Assembly (NCBI GenBank): GCA_947259625.1
Contig: CAMYMY010000027.1
Span: forward strand, 1-16,635
Direction of reading: 5' to 3'
Source: an uncultured Kiloniellales bacterium
GTDB taxonomy: Bacteria > Pseudomonadota > Alphaproteobacteria > Kiloniellales > JAKSDN01
Length of the DNA: 16,635 bases
In this document: positions 7,012 through 14,777 of the stretch, in pieces
How positions within the stretch are numbered: position 1 is the first letter of the stretch
Layout: each line of letters begins with the position of its first letter
The notes under the pieces: generated by a model
What the model was told of the DNA's origin: nothing
What the model saw: the letters and a program-made list of their open reading frames with translations, nothing else
Database searches by the model: none
Position numbers and translations under genes: made by a program

Positions 7012-7263
7012 TCAGCCTCCGGTCACCGGCGGGAACAGGGCCACCTCGTCGTTCGGGCCGACCGGCTGATCCGGGTCGGCATACTCCTGATTGACCGCGA
7101 CGCGCACCACCTGAAGGTCAGCCAGCGCCTCGGCGTAACCCGGCCCCCGACCCTTCAGCCAGGCCAGCAGGTCGCCCACGGTGGCGACCTCGCCGGGCGG
7201 GGTGACCTCTTCCACGGCGACGCCGGTCTTGGCCCTGAGCCAAGCGAAATAGAGCACTTTCAT
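7012..7263 (-). CDS. moaD: Molybdopterin synthase sulfur carrier subunit MoaD
   Basis: Small ubiquitin-like protein of 83 residues (MoaD is usually about 80). The ATG at 7263 gives the standard beta-grasp start MKVLYFAWLR, and the protein ends in PPVTGG. The terminal Gly-Gly is adenylated and converted to a thiocarboxylate, which gives sulfur to molybdopterin in complex with MoaE. The start codon overlaps the moeA stop by 4 nt (ATGA), and moaE begins 6 nt after the moaD stop, so all three are probably translationally coupled. A longer reading of this frame runs back into moeA but has no support. Confidence 0.95.
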   Translation of the reverse strand: MKVLYFAWLRAKTGVAVEEVTPPGEVATVGDLLAWLKGRGPGYAEALADLQVVRVAVNQEYADPDQPVGPNDEVALFPPVTGG

Positions 7264-8516
7264 GACGAGACCTCGCTGAATGGCAGAAAGTCGACCAAGG
7301 TGCCGGCCTCCAGATGGGTCAGCCCCTCCGGCAGCTCGACCAGGCCGTCGGATTCGACCAGCGACGACAGGATGCCGGCGCCCTCGCGCGGGAACTTGAC
7401 GGCCTGCCAGCCGCCCTTGCCGTCGCGCTCCAGGCGCGCGCGCAGCCATTCGCGCCGGTCCTTCTTCTTCCTGTGGTCGAAGGCGGCGGCAACCTGGAAG
7501 TGATGGGGCGTCAGGTCCGTGCCGCCCATCAGGCGGAGGATCATGGGCCGCACGATGTTGAGGAAGGTGACCACGACGGCAACCGGGTTGCCGGGCAGGC
7601 CGACGAAGGGCACGCGGCCGACCTGGCCGAGCGCGATCGGGCGGCCGGGCTTGACCGCCAGGCGCCAGAGGTGCAGGTGGCCCAGCGTCTCGACGACCTG
7701 CCGGACGTGGTCCTCCTCGCCGACCGAGACCCCGCCGGACGTGACGATCAGGTCGTGGTCGCGCGCCGCCGCGGCCAGGGCCTCTTCGACCGCCGCCCGC
7801 CGGTCGGGCAGGATGCCCAGGTCGCTCACCGCGCAGCCCAGGCCGCGCAACAGCCCGCCCACGGTGTAGCGGTTCGAATCGTAGATGAAGCCCGGCTCGA
7901 GCGCCGCCCCCGGCTCGCGCAGCTCGTCGCCGGTCGAAAACAGGGCGGCGCGCAGCGGCAGCGACACCAGGAGGTCCCCGCGGCCGACGGCCGCCGCCTG
8001 GCCGAGGTCCTGGGGGCGCAGCCGCAGGCCCCGCTCCAGGACCACGCTGCCGGCCCGAATGTCCTCGCCGCTTCGGCGCCGGTTTGCGCCCTGCTTGATG
8101 CCCGGCCGGATGATCACCGTTTCGCCCTCGAGGCTGCAGTCCTCCTGCATCATGACCGTGTCCGGCCCCTCGGGCATGAGCGCGCCGGTGAAGATGCGGA
8201 TCGCCTCGCCGCGCCGCGCCGGCCGGCCGAGCGGGTGGCCGGCGGCCGCCCGGCCGGTCACGGGCAGGCGGGTCTCGTTCTCGGGATCCAGTTCGCCGAA
8301 ATGGACCGCATAGCCGTCGACGGCCGAGTTGTCGTGCGCCGGCACGTCGGCTGCCGCGGTGACCGTCTCGGCCAGGATGCGGCCGAGGCCGTCGTGCAGG
8401 GCGACCCGCTCACTGCCGGCGACCGGCGCCATCTTCTCGGCCAGCAGCGCCAGCGCCTCGGCCGTGGTCATCAGGCGGCCGCCCTGGGCGACACAGTCGT
8501 CGGTCAATTGCGCCAC
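7260..8516 (-). CDS. moeA: Molybdopterin molybdenumtransferase MoeA
   Basis: Protein of 418 residues that inserts molybdate into adenylylated molybdopterin to give active molybdenum cofactor. Recognisable parts are the N-terminal PAHDNSAVDGYAV motif, FTGALMPEGPDTVMMQED, FSTGDELREPG, DSNRYT, the MogA-like nucleotide-binding motif TSGGVSVGEEDHV, and VGLPGNPVAVVVTF, with a C-terminal beta domain after about residue 335. The start is a GTG at 8516: GAGG is 7 nt upstream, and the first residues (MAQLTDDCVAQGGRLM) match the extended N-terminus I associate with alphaproteobacterial MoeA. An internal ATG at codon 16 is the alternative. It heads the moeA-moaD-moaE unit. Its pathway partner mobB is on the same strand but about 6.3 kb away, beyond the signalling module. 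Confidence 0.95.
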   Translation of the reverse strand: MAQLTDDCVAQGGRLMTTAEALALLAEKMAPVAGSERVALHDGLGRILAETVTAAADVPAHDNSAVDGYAVHFGELDPENETRLPVTGRAAAGHPLGRPARRGEAIRIFTGALMPEGPDTVMMQEDCSLEGETVIIRPGIKQGANRRRSGEDIRAGSVVLERGLRLRPQDLGQAAAVGRGDLLVSLPLRAALFSTGDELREPGAALEPGFIYDSNRYTVGGLLRGLGCAVSDLGILPDRRAAVEEALAAAARDHDLIVTSGGVSVGEEDHVRQVVETLGHLHLWRLAVKPGRPIALGQVGRVPFVGLPGNPVAVVVTFLNIVRPMILRLMGGTDLTPHHFQVAAAFDHRKKKDRREWLRARLERDGKGGWQAVKFPREGAGILSSLVESDGLVELPEGLTHLEAGTLVDFLPFSEVSS

Positions 8517-8975
8517 GGAGTACCCTCTGTGCTCATGGGAGAAAGCCCGGGGTCCCGCGCCCTTTGCCTGCCCGGGACCGCCTCTGTCGTTCTCCGGACC
8601 ATAGTATAGGTCGAAGCGGCTCCGTTAAGAAGAGCGAGCGATCCATCCCGGCAGGTCCTGCAAATAGGCGGTGACAGCGGCCGGTCCAAGACCCTGCAGG
8701 GCGGCTTTCCCCTGAGTTGCGGACCCAGAGATGTCCTGGGGATCTGTGTATGGTCGTTTTTCCGGCCCAGGGTGATCTTTTCATCTTTCGTTTACCAGTG
8801 TTAATAAACTACAAAGCGTAATAGAAGTGAGTTAGATTATTGGTATAGTGCTCGTGCGGAAGTGCGAAGGGCCTGTGGCCGGGCCGGTCTGCCGGCGGGT
8901 GGCCGATAGCGAAGCGGTTCCATCCCGAACAGGGCTCGAGGGCACCGTATCAGGATCGGACAGAGAGCCATAAGT
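8517..8975. promoter_or_regulatory. 459-bp divergent intergenic region: moeA leader and sensor-kinase leader
   Basis: No gene is supported here. On the minus strand, TATACT (8603-8608) with TTCTTA 17 bp upstream (8626-8631) is a weak candidate moeA promoter. Its leader contains the hairpin GGTCCCG (8551-8557) / CGGGACC (8573-8579) with a 15-nt loop. On the plus strand, 8755-8850 is AT-rich against its surroundings, with the inverted repeat GTTTA (8790-8794) / TAAAC (8805-8809) and a -10-like TATAGT (8843-8848, no good -35). About 125 nt of GC-rich leader then precede the sensor's TTG. I see no Moco riboswitch that I could support by eye. Confidence 0.35.
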
Positions 8976-11900
8976 TTGAACACTGCGAAACGGATATTCG
9001 GGCGCCTCGGGATACTGGACAGCCCCTCGTCCGCCCTCAAGCGCGCCGTCGGGGCCGTACTCTTGATGCTTGGGACGGTAGTGCCCGCCTTGGCTCAGAA
9101 CGCGGTCAATCCCAAGGTCGACGAGCTGGTCGCCGCCATTCCTGGCCATTTCCCGCCCCAGTACGTGCTCGACGATGACGGAGAGCTGACCGGCTTTGCT
9201 CTGGATGTCGCCGAGCAGGTCGGGGCGTTGGCCGACTTGAGGTTCCGGTATCTTGTCGAAGAGGACTGGGTGGCGGCCTTCGACGCCGTGCAATCCGGCC
9301 GGGCCGACATCCTGATCAACAACGGAATCACCGAGGAACGCAAGCTCCTCTTCGATTTCACCGAACCCGTGGAAACGTTCCGTGTTTCCCTTTTCGTCCG
9401 CGAGGATACCCAGACGATCGAGGGCTGGGACGACTTGACCGGGCGAAAGGTGGCCGTGGGCAAGCTCCATGTCGGCGCCTACATGCTGGCGGACATGGGT
9501 GGCATCGATCTGGTGCTGACCGACGACGTTCCCGAAACCCTGTTCGCACTGCTTTCCGGGCAGGCCGACGCGATGGTCTATGCCGAGCCCGTGGCCTGGA
9601 AGGTGGCGCGGGAGATGGGGGTAGACCATCGACTGAGGGTCGTCGACACGCCGCTCGTCGAGATCAAGCGGGCCATGTCGATACCCAAGGGCAACCCGGA
9701 ACTTCTGGCCCGCCTCGACCGTGCGATCGAGGCCTTCGTCGGCAGCCCGAAATACCGCGAGGTCTATGCGAAGTGGTACGGCCGCCCCGAGCCGTTCTGG
9801 AGCGCCGCCCGGGTAATGTGGATTATGGGCGCGGTCTTTGCCGTGTCTCTCGCGACGATGGTCGGCTGGCGCCAGTACTCGGTGCTCAAACTCAACCGCG
9901 ACCTGCGGCAAAGCGAGGCGGGGCTGGCCGAGGCGCAGCGCCTCGCCCATGTCGGCAACTGGCGCTGGTCGATCGAACGCAACGAGCTCGTTTCCTGCTC
10001 GGAGGAATATGCCCGTATTTATGGGGTGGCACCCGACGAGATCCACGCCCTCATGAAGCAGCAGATGGAACGGGTGGTCCATCCGGAGGACCGGGATCGC
10101 GTCGTCGAGGCCTACAGAGGCGCTGACGAAGAGGGGCTCGGCTTCGAGATCGACTACCGAATCGTGCGCCCGGACGGCCAGGTGCGCCATGTCCTGGAAA
10201 TCGGCGAAGCGGTTTCGAATACCCTCAGCCAAGCGGTCGAACAGGTCGGGACGATCCAGGACATCACCGAGCGCAAGCGGGTGGAAGAGGCGCTGCGGGA
10301 AAGCCTGGCCCACCTTCGCCATGCGCAGAAGATCGCCAAGCTGGACTACTGGGTCTGGGACACGAAGGAAAACAGGATCACCGTGCCCGGCGGACAGTCG
10401 AGCGTCATCGGTGCTTCGTCCGACGAGCTCCGCGGCCTGCCGGACGAGGTCTGTGTCGAGCGCTACGTCCACGCGGACGACCGCCAGCGGGTGCTGGAAG
10501 CCTATGGCCCGCCCTCGGCGAGAAACCCGGCCATAGATGTCGAATACAGGCTTGTCCGGCCCGATGGCGAGGTTCGCATCGTCCACGAAGTCGGCGAATC
10601 GGTGCTCGGCGAGAACGGCGAGATCATCTCGCAGTTCGGCACTTTCCAGGACGTCACGGACCAGAGAGCGGCGGACGAACGATTCCGCCGGTACTTCGAT
10701 CTGCCGCTTGTCGGTTCGGCGATATATACACCAGAAAAGCGATGGCTCCAGGTTAACGACAAGCTTTGCGCCCTGTTCGGGTACAGCCGCGAGGAGCTGT
10801 TGCGGCTTACCTGGGTCGACGTCACCCATCCGGATGATCTCGCCAAGAATCTTCAGCTGTTTGACGCGGCGGTCGCGGGCGAGCGCGATACCTATTCGAT
10901 GGACAAGCGGTTTATCCGGAAGAACGGCCAAGTTCTTTACACCAGCATCTCCGTGCAGTGCGTGCGTCAGCCGGATGGTGCCCCGGACTATTTCATTCTG
11001 TTGGTTCAGGACATCACCGAGCGCAGGCAGGTAGAGGATAAGCTGCAACAGAGCCAGAGACGCTACCGAGAGATTTTCGAGGCGTCCCCCGCCGCTCTTT
11101 CGGAGGAGGATTGGTCGGCGGTCAAGACCTTGATGGATAACATTTCCAAGGACGGAATCGATGATCTCGAGGAATACCTGAGGAGGCATCCCGAGACACT
11201 CATGCGCGCCTCGTCGGCGATCCGGATCCTGGATACCAATGCGGCCGCCCTGAAGGTCTTCGGGGCATCTCGAAAAAAAGACCTGCTTGCCGCGGTACAC
11301 GATCGCTTGCGGCAATGGCCGTTTCACGATTTCGCCGCGCGGCTGGCTGCCATGATGCGGGGCGAGGTTCCGCTCGTGACGGAGGGCAAAGACCAGCGCA
11401 TCGACGGCACGGAGAATTTCACGCGCATCACTGTCCACATTCCCGAGCCAAGACGGCGCGACTGGTCGCGAATCATCGCGGTGATCGAAGACATCACCGA
11501 GCAGAAGCAGGCCGAAGAGAGACTGCAGCAGAGCCTGCAACAGCTTCGCCATGCCCAGAAGATCGCCAAGCTAAGCCACTGGTCCTGGGACGCCAAGGCG
11601 AACAAGATTGCGGTACCCGACGGGAACCGTGAGGTGCTCGGTGGTTCGTCCGAAACCACAAGCGGCCTGTCCGACGAGGAGTATGTCGAGCGGTTCGTCC
11701 ATCCGGACGACCGTGATCTGGTCTTGGAAGCCTATGGCCCGCCATCGGCGAAGAAGCCATACATCGATATCCAATACAGAATCATTAGCCCGGATGGAGA
11801 CGTCCTCAACATGCACGAGCTCGGCGAACCGGTGTTCGACGAGAACGGCGAGATGGTCTGCCAGGTCGGAACATTGCAGGACATCACCACTCAGAAGGAC

Positions 11901-13463
11901 GCTGAGGACGCGCTGCGCCACAGCGAAGCAAACCTGGCCAATTCGCAACGCATCGCGCATCTCGGAAGCTACGAATGGGATTTCGCGAGTGGCCAACTGA
12001 CCTGGTCGGACGAAACCTACCGGATCTTCGGGCTGAGCAGTCAAGAGTTCGAGCCGACCGTCGAGGGCTTCCTGGAACTCGTGCATCCTGACGACCGCTC
12101 GACCGCGCAGTCGGCGGTCGATGCCGCGCTCGAGGCACGTCACTCCTACGATGTGACCTTCCGGATCATGCGGCCCGACGGCGGGGAGCGGATCCTCCAC
12201 GACCTGGGGGAGCCGGACTTCGATCCGGCTGGCAAGCTCCTTCGCATCCGTGGCGCGGTCCACGATGTGACAGAATCCAGGCGCGCCGACGAGGCCCTCC
12301 GCCGCAGCGAAGAGCGCTTCCGGGGCCTGTTCGAGCAGGGCGCGACCGGCATGGCCCGCATGGCGCCCGACGGCCACTTTCTCCAGGTCAATCCGGCCTA
12401 CTGCGATTTCACGGGCTACGCCAGTTCCGAGCTGATCGGCAAGCGTTTCGACATGATCATCCATCCGGACGATCTGCAACAGGTGGCCGAGCACCGGCAG
12501 TCCGTGCTGAACGGCGAGGCGACGAGCCCGACGCACGAGCGGCGCTACCGTCACAAGTCCGGCGAGGAGCGCTGGGGCCTCGCCGGGGTGGCTCCAATGC
12601 GCGATCCGGATGGCGCGGTGGAGGGCTATATCGTTCAGGTGCAGGACATTACCGAGCGCAAGCGGATTGAGGGGCAAATCCGCAAGTTGAACGAGGAACT
12701 CGAGCAGCGGGTCGAGGCGCGCACGGCCGAGCTGAGCGCGACCCAGGAGGAGCTCGTGCGCAAGGAGCGGCTCGCCGCCCTCGGGCAGTTGACCGGGACG
12801 GTGAGCCACGAGCTGCGCAACCCCCTGGGGGCGATGCGCAGCTCGCTCGCGGCGATCAGGAAACTGGCGCGCGACGGCGAACCAATGCTCAAGCGGTCTG
12901 TCGAGATCGTCGATCGCAGCGTCACCCGCTGCGACAACATCATCGGCGACCTGCTCGACTACTCGCGGATCCGGAACCTGGCGCTGGAGCCCACGGCCTT
13001 GGACGGCTGGCTCGAGCCGCTGCTCGACGAGTACCAGTTGCCGCCGGGCGTCACGTTGCACCAGGACCTCGATGCGGGGGCGGAACTCGCCGTGGACCGG
13101 GATCGCTTGCGCCGGGTTTTGATCAACCTGCTCGACAATGCCTGCCAGGCCATGACGCCGGAGGACGGGGACGCGGCCGGGGATGGAGAGCGCCTCCTGA
13201 CCGTCGCGACGCGTGTAGCCGACGCGCGCGTGGAGCTGTCGGTGAGCGATACCGGCCCGGGCATTCCGCCGGAGGAGGTCGAGAAGGTGTTCGAGCCGCT
13301 CTACAGCACCAAGGCCTTCGGCGTGGGGCTCGGGCTGCCGCTCGTCCGGCAGATCATGGAGCAGCACGACGGCGGGATCGAGATCGACCGCAGGATGGCG
13401 CGCGGTACGCGTATGGTTCTGTGGTTGCCGCTGGAGGTTGAGGTCCGGAGGGCCGCTTTATGA
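8976..13463 (+). CDS. BvgS-like multi-PAS sensor histidine kinase (1495 residues)
   Basis: A very large inner-membrane sensor. A signal sequence (about 22-41, ending ALAQ) precedes a periplasmic solute-binding domain of the SBP_bac_3 (Venus flytrap) type (about 45-270), as in BvgS/EvgS. One membrane helix (about 279-297) is followed by seven PAS-like units starting near 315, 445, 568, 694, 855, 985 and 1110, most ending in a Q-D-I/V-T-E linker. A coiled coil (about 1228-1265) joins the kinase core: SHELRNP (His1278), N-box Asn1388, SDTGPGIPP (from 1424), FGVGLGLP. No receiver or Hpt follows. PAS units 2 and 5 are near-duplicates. The start is a TTG at 8976, with GAGAG about 8 nt upstream; the next ATG lies inside the signal sequence, so I keep TTG. 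It is probably co-transcribed with the receiver-kinase gene after it. The solute-binding domain suggests a small amino-acid-like ligand (inference). Confidence 0.92.
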   Translation: MNTAKRIFGRLGILDSPSSALKRAVGAVLLMLGTVVPALAQNAVNPKVDELVAAIPGHFPPQYVLDDDGELTGFALDVAEQVGALADLRFRYLVEEDWVAAFDAVQSGRADILINNGITEERKLLFDFTEPVETFRVSLFVREDTQTIEGWDDLTGRKVAVGKLHVGAYMLADMGGIDLVLTDDVPETLFALLSGQADAMVYAEPVAWKVAREMGVDHRLRVVDTPLVEIKRAMSIPKGNPELLARLDRAIEAFVGSPKYREVYAKWYGRPEPFWSAARVMWIMGAVFAVSLATMVGWRQYSVLKLNRDLRQSEAGLAEAQRLAHVGNWRWSIERNELVSCSEEYARIYGVAPDEIHALMKQQMERVVHPEDRDRVVEAYRGADEEGLGFEIDYRIVRPDGQVRHVLEIGEAVSNTLSQAVEQVGTIQDITERKRVEEALRESLAHLRHAQKIAKLDYWVWDTKENRITVPGGQSSVIGASSDELRGLPDEVCVERYVHADDRQRVLEAYGPPSARNPAIDVEYRLVRPDGEVRIVHEVGESVLGENGEIISQFGTFQDVTDQRAADERFRRYFDLPLVGSAIYTPEKRWLQVNDKLCALFGYSREELLRLTWVDVTHPDDLAKNLQLFDAAVAGERDTYSMDKRFIRKNGQVLYTSISVQCVRQPDGAPDYFILLVQDITERRQVEDKLQQSQRRYREIFEASPAALSEEDWSAVKTLMDNISKDGIDDLEEYLRRHPETLMRASSAIRILDTNAAALKVFGASRKKDLLAAVHDRLRQWPFHDFAARLAAMMRGEVPLVTEGKDQRIDGTENFTRITVHIPEPRRRDWSRIIAVIEDITEQKQAEERLQQSLQQLRHAQKIAKLSHWSWDAKANKIAVPDGNREVLGGSSETTSGLSDEEYVERFVHPDDRDLVLEAYGPPSAKKPYIDIQYRIISPDGDVLNMHELGEPVFDENGEMVCQVGTLQDITTQKDAEDALRHSEANLANSQRIAHLGSYEWDFASGQLTWSDETYRIFGLSSQEFEPTVEGFLELVHPDDRSTAQSAVDAALEARHSYDVTFRIMRPDGGERILHDLGEPDFDPAGKLLRIRGAVHDVTESRRADEALRRSEERFRGLFEQGATGMARMAPDGHFLQVNPAYCDFTGYASSELIGKRFDMIIHPDDLQQVAEHRQSVLNGEATSPTHERRYRHKSGEERWGLAGVAPMRDPDGAVEGYIVQVQDITERKRIEGQIRKLNEELEQRVEARTAELSATQEELVRKERLAALGQLTGTVSHELRNPLGAMRSSLAAIRKLARDGEPMLKRSVEIVDRSVTRCDNIIGDLLDYSRIRNLALEPTALDGWLEPLLDEYQLPPGVTLHQDLDAGAELAVDRDRLRRVLINLLDNACQAMTPEDGDAAGDGERLLTVATRVADARVELSVSDTGPGIPPEEVEKVFEPLYSTKAFGVGLGLPLVRQIMEQHDGGIEIDRRMARGTRMVLWLPLEVEVRRAAL
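10314..10664 (+). repeat. Intragenic PAS repeat, copy 1 (PAS2)
   Basis: This encodes residues 447-563 of the large sensor. It aligns without gaps to 857-973 (11544-11894); by hand I count about 70 identical residues of 117. Shared runs include LRHAQKIAKL, VLEAYGPPSA and VHxDDR. The DNA is also close: the segment starting at 10314 and its partner at 11544 differ by only a couple of bases over about 29. Confidence 0.8.
11544..11894 (+). repeat. Intragenic PAS repeat, copy 2 (PAS5)
   Basis: This is the second copy of the unit at 10314-10664 and encodes residues 857-973. It differs mainly at exposed-looking positions (for example DYWVWD against SHWSWD). Two unrelated-looking PAS units lie between the copies, so the duplication was not a simple adjacent one or was followed by insertion of others. 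Confidence 0.8.
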
Positions 13464-13508
13464 GGCCGCTCAGGGCCTGCTCGTCGAGCTTGTGGCCGTA
13501 AGCGGCCC
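13450..13508 (+). other. Inverted repeat across the sensor-kinase stop codon
   Basis: GGGCCGCTT (13450-13458) pairs perfectly with AAGCGGCCC (13500-13508). The sensor's TGA (13461-13463) lies in the 41-nt loop, and a run of five T follows at 13516-13520. This could attenuate transcription or translation between the two genes of the module, but the long loop makes it a weak call. Confidence 0.3.
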
Positions 13509-13546
13509 GATGGGCATTTTTGCGTCTACGCGAATGGAGGTGCCAA

Positions 13547-14746
13547 GTGGGAACTGCCGTGATTGCCGATGAGGTGAGCCGGGCGGATGTCGATGCAAAG
13601 CGCCGCGTCCTGATCGTCGATGACGACCGGGACTTCGCCGAGAGTCTGCACAATTATCTGCTGCTCGAGGGCTATGAGGTCCAAATGGCTTTCAGCGCGG
13701 CGCAGGCCCGCCGGGCCATCGAGGAGTTCGACGCGCAGGTCGCGATCCTGGATTACCGGCTCGGCCCCACCGTCGGCGTGGACCTTGTCGCTCCCCTCAA
13801 GCGACGACGGCCGGGGATCGTCTGCATACTGGCAACGGCCTTCGGCGACATGGATTCGGTCGTCAATGCGCTGCGCAACGGCATCTACGACTATTTCGGC
13901 AAGCCGTTGCATACGGAAGAGCTGTTGCTGACCCTGGATCGCTGCTTCGACCTGCTGCGGCTGGAGCAGGAGAAGCAGGCGGCGGAAGAGGCCCTGCGCG
14001 AGACAGGGAAAATGGCCGCCGTGGCGCAGATTGCCGGCGGCGTCGCGCACCATCTCAACAACCTGCTGATGATCATGCTGGGCAACGTGGAGCGGCTGAA
14101 GGTGCACATGGAGGATGTGCCGGATCAGGTGAAGCTGGCCGACGGCCTGATGCGCGCGATCGAACGCGCCGCGGACATCAACCACAGCCTAGTGACCTTT
14201 ACCCGCCGCCAGGTGCTGCGTGCCAAGACGGTCGACCTGAACGCCGTGCTGACGGGAATACAGGACGATCTCCGCCAAGCCCTGGGCGAGGCGGTGCAGA
14301 CCCAGGTGGTGACGTCGCGCGACCTGTGGCAGGTTTCGGTGGACGCCGCGCAGCTCGAATTGGCGCTTCTCAACATTGCGCGCAACGCCGGCGACGCTAT
14401 GCCGGAGGGCGGAAGCCTGATCATCACGGCCGCCAACGTCGACGTGCCCGATGCCGCGGGAAATCTGGAGCGCGACTTGTCGCCCGGCCAATATGTCGTA
14501 CTGACGCTCAGCGATACCGGGACCGGGATGGCGCCGGAGGTGACGGAGCGGGCCTTCGAGCCGTTCTTTTCGGGACAGAGCCTGGCCGAGAAGACCGGGC
14601 TCGGGCTCAGCGTGGTCTACGGCTTCGCCAAGCAGTCGGGCGGCACGGTCACCCTCGACAGCGTAGAGGGCCGCGGCACCACGGTACGGCTCTACCTGCC
14701 CCGGGCGCAGGGCACCGATGGCGCGGCCGAGGCGCCCGCGGCATAG
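13547..14746 (+). CDS. Response-regulator receiver fused to a histidine kinase core
   Basis: Cytoplasmic protein of 399 residues with the receiver first and the kinase second, the reverse of a classical hybrid kinase. The receiver (about 19-135) has D25-D27, phospho-acceptor Asp69 (ILDYRLG), Thr97 and Lys119 (FGKP). A helical linker (about 136-155) leads to the phosphoacceptor helix with GGVAHHLNN, where His168 is the expected site; the related group usually reads AHDFNN. The ATPase domain has an N-box (NIARNAGDAMPEGG), SDTGTGMAPE, FEPFFSG and KTGLGLSVVYG. The GTG at 13547 has a strong GGAGG 6 nt upstream. The frame is open further up to a TTG at 13520, but nothing favours that start. It lies 83 nt after the 1495-residue sensor and probably takes phosphate from it. 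No DNA-binding domain is present. Confidence 0.9.
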   Translation: MGTAVIADEVSRADVDAKRRVLIVDDDRDFAESLHNYLLLEGYEVQMAFSAAQARRAIEEFDAQVAILDYRLGPTVGVDLVAPLKRRRPGIVCILATAFGDMDSVVNALRNGIYDYFGKPLHTEELLLTLDRCFDLLRLEQEKQAAEEALRETGKMAAVAQIAGGVAHHLNNLLMIMLGNVERLKVHMEDVPDQVKLADGLMRAIERAADINHSLVTFTRRQVLRAKTVDLNAVLTGIQDDLRQALGEAVQTQVVTSRDLWQVSVDAAQLELALLNIARNAGDAMPEGGSLIITAANVDVPDAAGNLERDLSPGQYVVLTLSDTGTGMAPEVTERAFEPFFSGQSLAEKTGLGLSVVYGFAKQSGGTVTLDSVEGRGTTVRLYLPRAQGTDGAAEAPAA

Positions 14747-14777
14747 TACCAAAGGTCGTTATCCGTGACCTTTGGTA
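14747..14777. terminator. Perfect hairpin between convergent stop codons
   Basis: TACCAAAGGTC (14747-14757) and GACCTTTGGTA (14767-14777) form an 11-bp perfect stem with a 9-nt loop. It exactly fills the space between the TAG of the receiver-kinase (14744-14746) and the TGA of mobB (14778-14780). The position suggests a bidirectional terminator for the two convergent units, although no T-run follows on either strand. Confidence 0.55.

Noticed and set aside
8517..8640. Molybdenum cofactor riboswitch in front of moeA
   Set aside because: The likely leader is only about 80 nt with one simple hairpin. I could not find the branched structure of the Moco RNA by eye; a covariance search would settle it.
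8533..8784. Small minus-strand gene upstream of moeA
   Set aside because: The translation is Arg/Gly/Ser-rich with no motif, there is no clear ribosome binding site, and it overlaps the likely moeA promoter.
8832..11552. Very long open frame on the minus strand opposite the large sensor kinase
   Set aside because: Its translation shows no recognisable family, while the plus strand gives continuous solute-binding, PAS and kinase motifs. Long antisense frames are normal in GC-rich coding DNA.
11571..13367. Second long minus-strand frame opposite the PAS and kinase parts
   Set aside because: It lacks motifs and a convincing start. It is the antisense of PAS5 to the kinase core.
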